A DNA stretch of 64,000 nucleotides from Firmicutes bacterium HGW-Firmicutes-14 (GCA_002840275.1 PHAB01000006.1:62001-126000); one strand, 5' to 3'; shown: positions 1 through 8,351, counted from the first letter of the stretch. Numbers and translations: made by a program. Notes: a model not told the origin generated them from the letters alone.

Positions 1-1619
1 TTCTTACTCCTTACGAGCCTGCTATTGGCCGGCTGGCTGTTGTAAAGATTGATCAATCTGGGAAAATTGTCCCGGGCTTTGATCTGAAATTTGAGGTGCC
101 TGCCCCTGTTGATTTATCTCTCATCGGAAAATACGTTTTTGTACAGGTCTCAGGCGGCGGTTCTGTCTGCATATTGGATTCATGGGGTAAGAGGGTGCTA
201 AAGTATTCTCCAACTGGAAACAAGGTCTGGGAATACAGTGACTGGACAGCGTTCCCGGAAAACCCGGCCGGTTTCGGTGTTGACACGGAAGGGAATCTGT
301 TTATCGGTGAAGGCGGGACTCTGGGGGGAGGGAGTGACCAGGAGCGGTTTATTCATAAATACAGTCCCTCGGGCGCTTACCTGGGTGCGGTTTCTTTTTA
401 CCGGGGGCATGTGGAAAAGTTACAGGTAGACAAGGGTGACCGGATTTTTGTCTACAATGGGGAAGAAGGAAACCTCACCGTACTAAAACCTGAGAAATCC
501 TATTACAGGTCCCAAAAGAGCCTGCTGCCCGCCGGAACCTATTTTTCCAGGGCCTTCGAAAACCCGTTTCCGGAAATCCCCTGGCACAAGGTGTTATTGG
601 ATGGGGGAATTCCTGATAACACCCAGGTTAAGGTATCATATCTCATTTCTAATGAAAAACAATTTGCCATCAAAGGGGAAATGCATGATCTTGATGATTA
701 TCTCAGCAGGGCTGCGGAACTTCCGGTTGAAGAGCGGGAAGGAAAGGTTGAAGATTTAAACAGTCTGGCCTGGTCCGCTCCCCTGGTTAACCCGGGGGAT
801 GCCCTCATCCATGGCCCGGCGGGCCGTTACCTGTGGCTGAGGATTGAACTCACGGGAAGCGAGCGGGATACTCCTCTCTTAAAGAGCATCCGGGTATATT
901 ATCCCCGTGATTCCTACCTGCGCTACCTGCCGGCTGTTTACCGGGAAGATGAACAGAGCAGGGATTTCCTTGAACGTTTTCTCTCCCTGTTTGAGACATT
1001 TTTTTCCCGGATGGATTTTGAGATCGGCCATATTGAACGTTACCTGGATGCCGAATTTGTGACCGGTGATTTCCTGCGCTGGCTGGGGTCGTGGTTATCA
1101 ATAGCCGTAGATGAAAACTGGACGGATGAAAAGCTGCGGCTGCTGATAAAAAAAGCCCCCGCCCTTTATAAAAAGCGGGGCACCAGGGAAGGGATCCAGG
1201 AGATTATCAGGGTTTATACCGGTGATAAACCGTTTATTATAGAGCATTTTCAGTTAAGGTGCGCCCAGGCTGAAGAGGAATCCCGTGAACTTATGGAAAG
1301 GCTTTACGGGGCGGACCCTTACGAATTTTGCGTGCTGTTGAAACCGTTTCAGGTTAAGACCGGAAATGAACGCCTGACCGTCAGGCGGATTATTGATGGG
1401 GAAAAACCCGCCTATACCCAGGCCAGGGTTGTTCACCTGGAACCGTGGATTTACCTGGATATGCATACCTATCTCGAAGTAAATACTTATCTTTCCAAAC
1501 CCGTTCCGGCCCTTGATTCAGGCGCTGTTATGCCGCGTGACACGGTCTTGGGCGATATTGACGAAGCCGGGCAGGTGGAGAGGCGTTCGAGAATAGGGCT
1601 GGATACAGGTTTGACCTAA
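1..1619 (+). CDS. eCIS/phage tail-like protein with beta-propeller N-terminal part (5' partial)
   Basis: The reading frame is open from base 3 with no stop, so the gene starts upstream of the window; an internal GTG at 96 is not needed as a start. The first part has propeller-like repeats (VLKYSPTGNKVWEY, FIHKYSPSGAYLGAV). The last third, from about YLRYLPAVYRED to IIRVYTGD, matches the tail-protein domain usual in extracellular contractile injection systems and some phages (the TIGR02242 type; P2 gpI-like), recognised by its FLRWLGSWL and KKRGTREG segments. In such loci this protein belongs to the baseplate region. It lies 93 bp before a fibre-like gene in the same direction. I see no capsid or integrase gene, but upstream sequence is missing. 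The family call is from memory of the motif, not a search. Confidence 0.75.
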   Translation, partial: LTPYEPAIGRLAVVKIDQSGKIVPGFDLKFEVPAPVDLSLIGKYVFVQVSGGGSVCILDSWGKRVLKYSPTGNKVWEYSDWTAFPENPAGFGVDTEGNLFIGEGGTLGGGSDQERFIHKYSPSGAYLGAVSFYRGHVEKLQVDKGDRIFVYNGEEGNLTVLKPEKSYYRSQKSLLPAGTYFSRAFENPFPEIPWHKVLLDGGIPDNTQVKVSYLISNEKQFAIKGEMHDLDDYLSRAAELPVEEREGKVEDLNSLAWSAPLVNPGDALIHGPAGRYLWLRIELTGSERDTPLLKSIRVYYPRDSYLRYLPAVYREDEQSRDFLERFLSLFETFFSRMDFEIGHIERYLDAEFVTGDFLRWLGSWLSIAVDENWTDEKLRLLIKKAPALYKKRGTREGIQEIIRVYTGDKPFIIEHFQLRCAQAEEESRELMERLYGADPYEFCVLLKPFQVKTGNERLTVRRIIDGEKPAYTQARVVHLEPWIYLDMHTYLEVNTYLSKPVPALDSGAVMPRDTVLGDIDEAGQVERRSRIGLDTGLT

Positions 1620-1712
1620 GGATAACAGCTTAGAAATTACAGCTTAAATCACAACTAGCTTAAAACGCAACTGAAAATTGCAGCCTAAAGTATATACAAG
1701 GGAGGTTAATGT

Positions 1713-3551
1713 ATGAAAGAGTGTTCGTTTCACCCCTTTGAGAGGAACAGGTATTTTTACGGAAAACTGCTGACGGTCCGGGATTTTGAAACAGAACAGC
1801 GTTATTTCATGGAAAAGGGGCATACCATCAACCGGCTGATTCACGGGATGGGCGTAGTATGCGGGATGGAGGCAAGTGACCCGCTGATAGAAGACGGCCA
1901 ATTGACGGTGATTTTATCTGAGGGCGCAGCCCTGGATTGCTGTGGCAATGAGATTATCAACAGCAAGAATAACCGTGTTCCGGTAAAAGGCAGTTACCAG
2001 GATGGGACAAATTATCTTTACATAAAATATGCTGAAATCGAAAAAGAACCTGTGCCATGTATGGCCAATGCCCCTGCCTGTGCGGAAACCTGCTGTAACA
2101 GCAGGATCCAGGAGGTATTTGAAGTCATGGTAAGCTCAGAACCTCCCGCTGTAATCCCGGAGGGTGAGGAAGAAGATGAAGACGAAGACGGATCCGGGTG
2201 TGTGACCGGTGACGAGCATACCAGACCATATTTGACGGTTAATGATCCCAGGGTCCTGCTGGCAGTGGTGAATATTTCGGGGAATGAGGCAGACATTGAC
2301 GAGGCCAAGACCGGGGAATACCGCTCTATTGTATACAACAACCCCCTCCTGAGCCACCTGCTGGATTGTCTGAAAAAACGCCTGAACAGCCACCTGCAGG
2401 ATTTTGACAATCCTCATCACACAACAGCAGCCCAGACCGGCGCACCGGTCAGTATCGACGGGGTGTCCAACCCGGGCGGCAATATTGATCTGGCAGCCGC
2501 CAACAGTATCCAGATTACCCCCGATGACAGCAGCAATACCATCACCATTGGGGAAAACCATTCATCGGTAGAGGGCAACCCGCACAAAACAGCCCATGGA
2601 CAGACCGGTCCCGAACCGGCTGACCCCGATAGCAGCGGGTCTGAGAGAAACAGGCATGTTTCCAATGATGATGCCGCCAGGTGGAACCGTTCCCTAACCG
2701 GAATCCAGGCAAACGGCGGGACTGTTCTGACCAACCCGGGCGGAGCTGTCAACCTGGCGGCAGGAGCCAATATATCGCTAAATCCTGATGAAACCACAGG
2801 CACTCTGACCATCAGCGCCTCCGGCGGCGGTACCGCTCCGGCGGCCAGGTCAGGACGGGTAGTTCTGGAGACCAACGAAAAAGGATATGGTTCAGTAACG
2901 GTGGATTCGGGGTTTGATGATGAATTCTTCTTTGTCTATACCGGAGTGGAATACAATAGATATGTGGAATACGGCCCCTCTATCGAATATGCCGGACAGG
3001 TTCTTCATCCTATTATAAGAATTCACCGGCCCACCATTGGGCCAACCATTGGGCCAACCATTGGGCCAACCATTGGACCGACAATAATACCTACTATCGA
3101 GCCGACTATAAGGCCGACAATCGAACCGACTATACGTCCGACTCTCAGGCCGCTGGCAACAACGCCCGGGCACTTTGACATTGTTATTAATAACCCTGAA
3201 CTCGGTGAACAGTCAATACCATTCCGTTGGTGCGCGGTACCCGTCCTGTTCCGCACGATACCGACCATACCACCAACAATCCGCCCGACAATCGAGCCAA
3301 CCATAGGGCCCACTATCAGCCCTACTTTCAGGCCGACGATTTCACCTACTGTTGGTCCGATAACAATCCGGCCATTGAGCGAGGTTGCGGGCATTGGTGA
3401 AGTTTATTCCAGTAAGCTGAAAGAGAACGGGATTGGCAGTCTCGAATTACTGGCTGCTGCCGAACCGGCACGTGTGGCTGAAATACTGGAAATCTCAGAA
3501 GTGCGCGCCATGGCTTTTGTTGATGAAGCCAAGCGGTTGTTGAGGGGTTAA
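1713..3551 (+). CDS. eCIS-associated fibre-like protein with Pro-Thr-Ile repeats and C-terminal HhH domain
   Basis: A 612-residue protein with start ATG and GGGAGG upstream. The N-terminal ~120 residues (FERNRYFYGKLLTVRDFETE, RLIHGMGVVCGME) resemble a domain found next to eCIS tail genes. The middle is low-complexity, Gly/Asn/Asp-rich and fibre-like. Two blocks of PT(I/V/L/F)x tetrapeptides follow, about 10 units at residues 440-480 and 8 units at 517-549, separated by a short globular stretch. The last 60 residues (VAGIGEVYSSKLKENGI) form a helix-hairpin-helix-like domain. There is no signal peptide, as expected for a particle assembled in the cytoplasm. A role as tail fibre or receptor-binding protein is inferred from context. 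The Thr-rich repeats could be glycosylated by the next gene's product. Confidence 0.6.
   Translation: MKECSFHPFERNRYFYGKLLTVRDFETEQRYFMEKGHTINRLIHGMGVVCGMEASDPLIEDGQLTVILSEGAALDCCGNEIINSKNNRVPVKGSYQDGTNYLYIKYAEIEKEPVPCMANAPACAETCCNSRIQEVFEVMVSSEPPAVIPEGEEEDEDEDGSGCVTGDEHTRPYLTVNDPRVLLAVVNISGNEADIDEAKTGEYRSIVYNNPLLSHLLDCLKKRLNSHLQDFDNPHHTTAAQTGAPVSIDGVSNPGGNIDLAAANSIQITPDDSSNTITIGENHSSVEGNPHKTAHGQTGPEPADPDSSGSERNRHVSNDDAARWNRSLTGIQANGGTVLTNPGGAVNLAAGANISLNPDETTGTLTISASGGGTAPAARSGRVVLETNEKGYGSVTVDSGFDDEFFFVYTGVEYNRYVEYGPSIEYAGQVLHPIIRIHRPTIGPTIGPTIGPTIGPTIIPTIEPTIRPTIEPTIRPTLRPLATTPGHFDIVINNPELGEQSIPFRWCAVPVLFRTIPTIPPTIRPTIEPTIGPTISPTFRPTISPTVGPITIRPLSEVAGIGEVYSSKLKENGIGSLELLAAAEPARVAEILEISEVRAMAFVDEAKRLLRG
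3030..3152 (+). repeat. In-frame 12-bp repeat block 1 (PTIx)
   Basis: About ten 12-bp units encode PTIG, PTII, PTIE, PTIR or PTLR. The first four are almost identical at the DNA level (CCAACCATTGGG), which points to recent slippage; the later units have diverged. Confidence 0.9.
3261..3359 (+). repeat. In-frame 12-bp repeat block 2 (PTIx)
   Basis: Eight PT(I/F/V)x units in the same frame as block 1, with more divergent codons. Both blocks preserve the reading frame, so copy-number change would alter fibre length without truncation. Confidence 0.85.
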
Positions 3552-3592
3552 ATCGTGAGATTCAGACATTTTAAGGATACGGTTGGCTAAGT

Positions 3593-4483
3593 ATGAAATC
3601 AGGTAAGGTTAGTGTTGTTATTCCCGCACATAATGAGGGTGAAAACTTAATAGACACTGTCAATTATATCTTAAAAAATACTGATTACCCGGCATATGAA
3701 GTGGTGGTAGTGGACGATAATTCTACTGACGGCAGCGGCGATCGTGTCGCCGCTGGTCATAATGGAGACAGCCCGGTCATAGTTATTAAAGCAGATGGGC
3801 TGGGAGTTGCAGGAGCCCGAAACCTGGGCGCCCAGGCAGCCGGAGGGGATATACTGGTATTTATTGATGGACACACCTACACCCCTCCGGGATGGTTGCC
3901 ATCATTAATTGCTCCTCTCACCGACTCCAGGGTGGGTATGGTGGGCCCCGCTTTTGCCGATTTGACTAACAATAATGGGACCAAAGGACTGGGCGCGATT
4001 CTGCGTGATGCCAGCCTGGAGATGGACTGGCTTCCCCAGAAGGCTGACGAATTTTATCCTGTCCCTCTTCTGCCCGGAGGTTGTCAGGTAATGAGGAAAG
4101 CCGATTTTATTAAAATCGGGTGTTATGATACGGGAATGACCAGGTGGGGGAGCGAAGACCTGGAAATCAGCCTGCGCGCCTGGCTGATGGGTTACCGGGT
4201 GGTTGTGCAGCCACAGTCGGTAATATACCACTTGTTTCGCCAGAGCCACCCTTATCATGTGGAATCATCCCAGGTTATTTATAACCGTCTCCGCATGGCC
4301 CTCCTTCACTTCAGTGAAGAAAGGACGGCCCGGGTGTTTGATTATTATAAGGGCATACCCGAATTTGGACAGGTTATGTTACGGCTCATGGAAAGTGATA
4401 CCATGGAACAGCGAAAACAGTTTCGGGAAATCCGCAGCCGGGATGACTGCTGGTACTTTGAGCAGTTTGGCTGTCCATTTTAG
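3593..4483 (+). CDS. Glycosyltransferase, GT-A fold, resembling polypeptide GalNAc transferases (GT2/GT27-like)
   Basis: 296 residues, start ATG. The N-terminal GT-A nucleotide-sugar fold is visible as VSVVIPAHNEGENL, then VVVVDDNSTDG. A DxH metal site is present (IDGH, residues 91-94), where most bacterial GT2 enzymes have DxD. Further on come IGCYDTGM (175-182), WGSEDLEISLRAW (185-197) and HLFR (213-216). This order and spacing recall the catalytic region of mucin-type polypeptide GalNAc transferases (DSH, YDxGMxxWGGENLEISFR, GHVFR). The gene follows the PT-repeat fibre by 41 bp in the same direction, so Thr modification of the fibre is an attractive guess. It could instead act on a polysaccharide. 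No membrane segment is seen. Confidence 0.8.
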   Translation: MKSGKVSVVIPAHNEGENLIDTVNYILKNTDYPAYEVVVVDDNSTDGSGDRVAAGHNGDSPVIVIKADGLGVAGARNLGAQAAGGDILVFIDGHTYTPPGWLPSLIAPLTDSRVGMVGPAFADLTNNNGTKGLGAILRDASLEMDWLPQKADEFYPVPLLPGGCQVMRKADFIKIGCYDTGMTRWGSEDLEISLRAWLMGYRVVVQPQSVIYHLFRQSHPYHVESSQVIYNRLRMALLHFSEERTARVFDYYKGIPEFGQVMLRLMESDTMEQRKQFREIRSRDDCWYFEQFGCPF

Positions 4484-4508
4484 TGTAAATGGAGGCAGAT
4501 ACTCTACA

Positions 4509-4683
4509 TTTTGACTATAACTAAAGGAGGGGCAGATATGTTCCTCTAGGATGAGTCTGATGTCCGTTTGTCCAACATGGCAGCCTTAGCGCTTCAGCGC
4601 TTAGAGCTGCCATGTTGGGTAACAAACTGAATCGTTGCCATTCTAGGGGAACATATCTGCCTCTCCTTTTTCTAAGTTGAAAA
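4509..4683. repeat. Long-hairpin repeat element, copy A
   Basis: About 175 bp able to fold into one long hairpin. The outer arms, 4523-4550 and 4642-4670, share GGCAGATATGTTCC and its complement. The inner arms (GTTTGTCCAACATGGCAGC and its near-complement) close on a loop near 4600. The ends are TTTTGAC-like. It sits between convergent genes and could also end transcription. Related copies lie at 43560, 49848 and 51574. Confidence 0.7.
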
Positions 4684-4763
4684 GAGAAATTGGGCCATTT
4701 ATTTTTGGGACACTCCCATGTATTTCTGCCCACTTTCAGCGACCGTTTCCCTTTTGGGAACTT

Positions 4764-4940
4764 TCACTCTAAGCTAAGGCATGCCACCGGACAATTGTCA
4801 ACACAGGCGCCGCACTCAATACATGCTTCGGGGTTAACCTGTACCGCTTTATCATCCTGAATTTCCCACACTCCCGCAGGACATACATCGGCACAGGTCC
4901 CACAGCCAATACAGCAATCCACGTCAATTCTGGGAGCCAT
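4764..4940 (-). CDS. 2x[4Fe-4S] ferredoxin, 58 aa
   Basis: A short gene read from ATG at 4940 with GGAGGTGATTTGA just upstream. The product, beginning MAPRIDVDCCIGCGTC, has two clostridial-type cluster motifs: CIGCGTCADVCP and CIECGACVDNCP. The length (58 residues) and paired CxxCxxCxxxCP motifs are typical of small bacterial ferredoxins that carry electrons at low potential in the cytoplasm. The gene stands alone on the minus strand, upstream of an SOS-type promoter that faces the other way. The redox partner is not evident; serine dehydratase and the AOR in this window do not lie beside it. Confidence 0.93.
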   Translation of the reverse strand: MAPRIDVDCCIGCGTCADVCPAGVWEIQDDKAVQVNPEACIECGACVDNCPVACLSLE

Positions 4941-5048
4941 TCAAATCACCTCCGGAGTTAATAGTTGGGATTAGTTCTGATTGAATTCGCCATAGTTCTC
5001 TGGTTTCCTTTTTTTATGTTTTTTCCCCATTTTTTTGGCAAAACACTA

Positions 5049-5060
5049 GAACAAACGTTC
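5049..5060 (+). promoter_or_regulatory. LexA/DinR (SOS) box
   Basis: GAACAAACGTTC followed by G matches the Gram-positive LexA consensus GAACNNNNGTTC exactly. It ends 6 bp before the extended -10 TGGTATAAT (5067-5075), so bound LexA would cover the -35 region. Downstream is a strong AAGGAGGTGACAACA plus ATG at 5098, which opens only a 5-codon frame (MVMQY). The next full gene starts at 5222. Confidence 0.6.
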
Positions 5061-5066
5061 GCTTTG

Positions 5067-5075
5067 TGGTATAAT
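5067..5075 (+). promoter_or_regulatory. Extended -10 promoter
   Basis: TGGTATAAT is a perfect TGnTATAAT element. No good -35 is present, as is common for extended -10 promoters; the SOS box occupies that position. Confidence 0.5.
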
Positions 5076-5221
5076 TAAATGGAAGGAGGTGACAACAATG
5101 GTAATGCAATACTAAAATGTAAATATGATTATGCATTAAGAAAGTGATTGATAATGCTGCATATTTTTCTTTAAAAGTAAGGGGCTGAAAGATATAATAA
5201 TAGCTGAGGAGTGAATTTGTT

Positions 5222-5641
5222 ATGGAAGCTATTCTCAAACAAATTTTAGGCAAGGTTGACGGTATCGAAAGGAGTATTATAAGACTTGAGGGCAGGGTAT
5301 CTAATCTTGAGCAGGGCCAGGCCAAACTGGAGCAGGGCCAGGCCAAACTGGAGCAGGGCCAGGCCAGATTGGAGGAAGGCTTCTTCAGACTTGAGGGCAG
5401 AGTGGACAGTCTGGAGCAGGGGCAAGCCAAGCTGGAGCAAGGCCAGCAGTATATTATTCGCAAACTGGATGCAGTTATTGAACAAACCGCGGACCTTCTC
5501 GAATGGCGCACACAGGTTAATTCCAAGTTAGATGATTTGACGGAAAAGCAGGATAACCTGTACAATAATGTGGAGCATTTAGCCGGTGAATTGGCCAAAC
5601 AAAAAATGGATATCGAGTGGCTGAAGAAAAAAATAGTATAA
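5222..5641 (+). CDS. Heptad-repeat coiled-coil protein, 139 aa
   Basis: Start ATG preceded by GAGGAG. Residues ~25-80 consist largely of heptads of the type LEQGQAK (five or more near-identical units) interrupted by LEEGFFRLEGRVD, so a parallel coiled coil is expected. The DNA shows matching 21-bp tandem repeats (around 5308-5375). No enzyme motif, signal peptide or membrane segment is seen. Proteins of this kind are common and mostly uncharacterised in Firmicutes. It is the first complete gene after the SOS-box promoter, so damage-linked expression is possible but unproven. A terminator follows at 5671. Confidence 0.8.
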   Translation: MEAILKQILGKVDGIERSIIRLEGRVSNLEQGQAKLEQGQAKLEQGQARLEEGFFRLEGRVDSLEQGQAKLEQGQQYIIRKLDAVIEQTADLLEWRTQVNSKLDDLTEKQDNLYNNVEHLAGELAKQKMDIEWLKKKIV

Positions 5642-5670
5642 TAATACAATATTAACCGGCCCATGATAAA

Positions 5671-5708
5671 CCCCGCAGCTTTTGGATAAGCTGCGGGTTT
5701 TTATTTTT
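5671..5708 (+). terminator. Rho-independent terminator
   Basis: CCCCGCAGCTT and its complement AAGCTGCGGG, with an 8-9 nt loop, followed by TTTTTATTTTT. It ends the coiled-coil gene's transcript. Confidence 0.9.
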
Positions 5709-5812
5709 GCACAGGCCCTTATTTTTTCCGGCCGGGTTATGATACAATATTAAAAGAGTGGGAAGGTGAGATATTTAAAGAATTGCCATTCGGAAAGGGG
5801 AGAGGACATATT

Positions 5813-6718
5813 TTGGAACGTTTGATACGCATCATATTAGTACTGGCAGTATTAAGCCTCGGCCTCAATATCGCCCTCCTAACGAGGGTCAACAGGCTTG
5901 AAGACTATGTTAACGGCCGCTTTAACATGCTGCAGCAGGAAACCCAGAGAGTGGGGGAGTTGTCCCAGCAAAATGCCGAACGTGTTAACCAGGCCATGTT
6001 GGTATTAGAAACAGAACAGAGATGGGTTACCCCTCTTGACATTGCTACGATTAAAAACGAGAATGGCAACCCGGCGGTGCAGCTGTCCTGGGTTATTAAG
6101 GAATATCCGGCCGGAGCGCCGGTAACCTTTAATTATCGCAGACAGGGTGATCCGGAATTTACATCTCTGGCGGCGGTTTCCTTGGGAGCAGGCAGGTTTG
6201 CCGTTGAGCTAAAGGAAAAGCTCCCGGCAGAACCTGAGATGAAACTTGATGTGAGTTACATCGAAAGCGGTCAGGGTGACAGTAAACAGAGCAGAGCGAT
6301 CCTGGAAAAAAAGACTTCTAAGCCCAAAAGCCTTGAGTACTACATTACGGTCAATGAAGGAAACCGCCTGAAGAGCAGTGAGGTGGGAAGTCTCAGCCTG
6401 GACCAAATCTCCCGGGGTATATATCCCGGTATGGGGGTTGAGGTTGAGGTGAACAAGGTGGCGGAACAATACGGTGTTTTCCTCACGGAATACAGTTCTG
6501 ACCCGCAGCAGGTCAAATTGGCCGGGGTTTATTTGGAGGCATACAGCGGAGATAAGCCGGTAGGGCAGATACGATTGTCCGAGACTGATAACAAGCCGGA
6601 TGGAAGTACACGGGTTTTCCGGGGACAGTGGAATTATGCCGGAGTGTCATATGATCGGGTGGTTCTGAAACTGGAATTTGCAAACGGCGAAGAGTTTACC
6701 AGGGAAATTACCGGCTGA
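5813..6718 (+). CDS. Membrane-anchored protein of unknown function, 301 aa
   Basis: The TTG at 5813 is favoured as start because GGGGAGAGG lies 8 bp upstream; an earlier in-frame TTG at 5783 lacks a good site. One N-terminal membrane helix (IRIILVLAVLSLGLNIALL) is followed by a short coiled coil (residues ~30-65, RLEDYVNGRFNMLQQETQRV). Then comes a ~220-residue extracytoplasmic part rich in beta structure, with no Cys and no catalytic motif that I recognise. It lies 26 bp upstream of the serine dehydratase genes in the same direction and may share their transcript, though a functional link is not evident. Confidence 0.75.
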   Translation: MERLIRIILVLAVLSLGLNIALLTRVNRLEDYVNGRFNMLQQETQRVGELSQQNAERVNQAMLVLETEQRWVTPLDIATIKNENGNPAVQLSWVIKEYPAGAPVTFNYRRQGDPEFTSLAAVSLGAGRFAVELKEKLPAEPEMKLDVSYIESGQGDSKQSRAILEKKTSKPKSLEYYITVNEGNRLKSSEVGSLSLDQISRGIYPGMGVEVEVNKVAEQYGVFLTEYSSDPQQVKLAGVYLEAYSGDKPVGQIRLSETDNKPDGSTRVFRGQWNYAGVSYDRVVLKLEFANGEEFTREITG

Positions 6719-6744
6719 CAGAATCTTTTGGGAGGTGGTACCGG

Positions 6745-7428
6745 GTGACAATTAAGAGTGTCTTTGACATCATCGGGCCTGTTATGATCGGCCCCTCCAG
6801 CTCTCATACTGCCGGGGCGGCAAGAATCGGCAGGATGGCGAGGTCGATTTTGGGGGAGGAACCGAAATCAGCACAGATATATCTCTACGGGTCATTTGCC
6901 AAGACATATAAAGGCCACGGGACAGACCGTGCCCTGATTGGCGGCCTCATGGGAATGGATGCTGATGACAGCAATATAAAGACCGCACCGGAACTGGCTG
7001 CAAAGCACGGGTTGGATGTGGAGATCAGGACCGGTACCGGTTTGGAGGGAACCCATCCAAATACAGTACACATATACCTGACCGGGGTTTCCGGAAGAAA
7101 AGTCTTTGTCGGGGGAAGTTCTGTGGGCGGAGGAAATGTCCTGGTCAGCAGGATAAACGATTTTGATGTTGCTGTCCAGGGCAGGTACCCGACCCTACTG
7201 GTAGAACATACGGACATACCTGGAATGGTCGGCAGGATTACGACAATTCTGGGTGGCAGCGGTATTAATATTGCAGAAATGAGGACAGCAAGGAATGAGA
7301 AAGGGGCCGGTGCTTTTACGGTTATCCAGACCGACCAGCCGGTAACGGAAAAAGTCGTGACAGGTATCGCCGGACTGCCGGATATCATCACTGTCTCAAA
7401 AATACTGCCTTTCAGGGAGGTAATATGA
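6745..7428 (+). CDS. sdaAB: L-serine dehydratase, iron-sulfur-dependent, beta subunit
   Basis: 227 residues, GTG start with GGGAGGTGG upstream. The beta subunit signature IGPSSSHTAGAARIG is at residues 11-25. A C-terminal ACT domain begins near TLLVEHTDIPGMVGRI (about residue 150) and may sense serine or another amino acid. With the alpha subunit it forms the [4Fe-4S] enzyme that deaminates L-serine to pyruvate and ammonia in the cytoplasm. The stop overlaps the start of sdaAA (ATGA), so the two subunits are translationally coupled. Confidence 0.95.
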   Translation: MTIKSVFDIIGPVMIGPSSSHTAGAARIGRMARSILGEEPKSAQIYLYGSFAKTYKGHGTDRALIGGLMGMDADDSNIKTAPELAAKHGLDVEIRTGTGLEGTHPNTVHIYLTGVSGRKVFVGGSSVGGGNVLVSRINDFDVAVQGRYPTLLVEHTDIPGMVGRITTILGGSGINIAEMRTARNEKGAGAFTVIQTDQPVTEKVVTGIAGLPDIITVSKILPFREVI

Positions 7429-8306
7429 GAAAGATACTTTCTGTTGCGGATATTGTCACAGAATCCGAAAACCGGCATTGTACCATATCTGAGATTGTCA
7501 TTGAACGTGAACAGAAACTTCATGAGGCCGGTCGAAAAGAAATATGGGACCGGATGGCAGGTTTATGGGAAATAATGAAACAATCCATGGTGACAGCAGA
7601 GAGAAACCCTGCCCGGTCTCTAAGCGGCTTGGTCGGAGAGGAAAACAAGCTGCTCGTGGAATACATGAAAACAAAGGGGACCCTGGCAGGGGAAGGGACT
7701 GTACAGGCGGCCGCCCGGGCAATGGGGGTGGCAGCCCTCAATGCTTCCATGGGGAAGATAGTCGCCTGCCCGACTGCGGGTTCATGCGGTATCGTGCCGG
7801 CTGTCTTGCTGACAACCGCTGAAAAAACCGGGGCTGGTAAAGAAAAGATAATTGCGGCTCTTTTTACTGCTGCAGGGATTGGGATGGTAATTGATGAAAA
7901 TGCATCCACCTCGGGGGCTGAAGGTGGCTGCCAGGTTGAATGCGGCGCCGCTTCATGTATGGCAGCGGCTGCTGCAGTGGAACTGGCCGGGGGGGCGCCG
8001 GCCCAGGCAGCCCATGCCGGGGCGATAGCACTTAAGAGTGTTATCGGCCTGGTCTGTGACCCTGTTGCAGGACTGGTTGAGGTACCTTGTGTAAAAAGAA
8101 ATGCAATTGGGGCAGGTAATGCCCTGCTGGCCGCAGATATGGCCCTGGCGGGGATAAAAAGTATAATACCTCTTGATGAAGTTATCGGGGCTGCGGCCCA
8201 GGTTGGCAGGATTATGCCGGATTCCCTAAAGGAAACTGCGGAAGGGGGCCTGGCTGCTACCCCGATTGCCAGGGAAATTGCAAGGCGGCTGGGAGTCACC
8301 AAATAA
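7425..8306 (+). CDS. sdaAA: L-serine dehydratase, iron-sulfur-dependent, alpha subunit
   Basis: 293 residues, ATG overlapping the sdaAB stop. It contains the alpha-subunit motifs CPTAGSCGIVPA, QVECGAASCMAAAAAVELAGG and CDPVAGLVEVPCVKRN, whose cysteines include the ligands of the catalytic [4Fe-4S] cluster. Length and motif order are normal, with no sign of truncation. The partner of SdaAB in serine catabolism. A hairpin terminator follows at 8352. Confidence 0.95.
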   Translation: MRKILSVADIVTESENRHCTISEIVIEREQKLHEAGRKEIWDRMAGLWEIMKQSMVTAERNPARSLSGLVGEENKLLVEYMKTKGTLAGEGTVQAAARAMGVAALNASMGKIVACPTAGSCGIVPAVLLTTAEKTGAGKEKIIAALFTAAGIGMVIDENASTSGAEGGCQVECGAASCMAAAAAVELAGGAPAQAAHAGAIALKSVIGLVCDPVAGLVEVPCVKRNAIGAGNALLAADMALAGIKSIIPLDEVIGAAAQVGRIMPDSLKETAEGGLAATPIAREIARRLGVTK

Positions 8307-8351
8307 TTCAGCCCCGTCGGTGTTTTTTTATAACCCATTTTCACTGGTAAT

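Noticed and set aside
3030-3359. CRISPR-like array
   Set aside because: The units are 12 bp, contiguous and in frame, with no spacers and no cas genes near.
3023-3394. Antisense frame rich in VGxIVG repeats
   Set aside because: It is the complement of the PTIx repeat coding region; periodic repeats keep several frames open.
5300-5450. CRISPR or tandem DNA repeat element
   Set aside because: The 21-bp repeats encode heptads of a coiled coil and have no unique spacers.
7520-8344. 274-codon open frame antisense to sdaAA
   Set aside because: It mirrors a well-conserved gene; the product is Ala/Pro/Ser-rich low complexity as expected for an antisense shadow in GC-biased codons, with no ribosome site.
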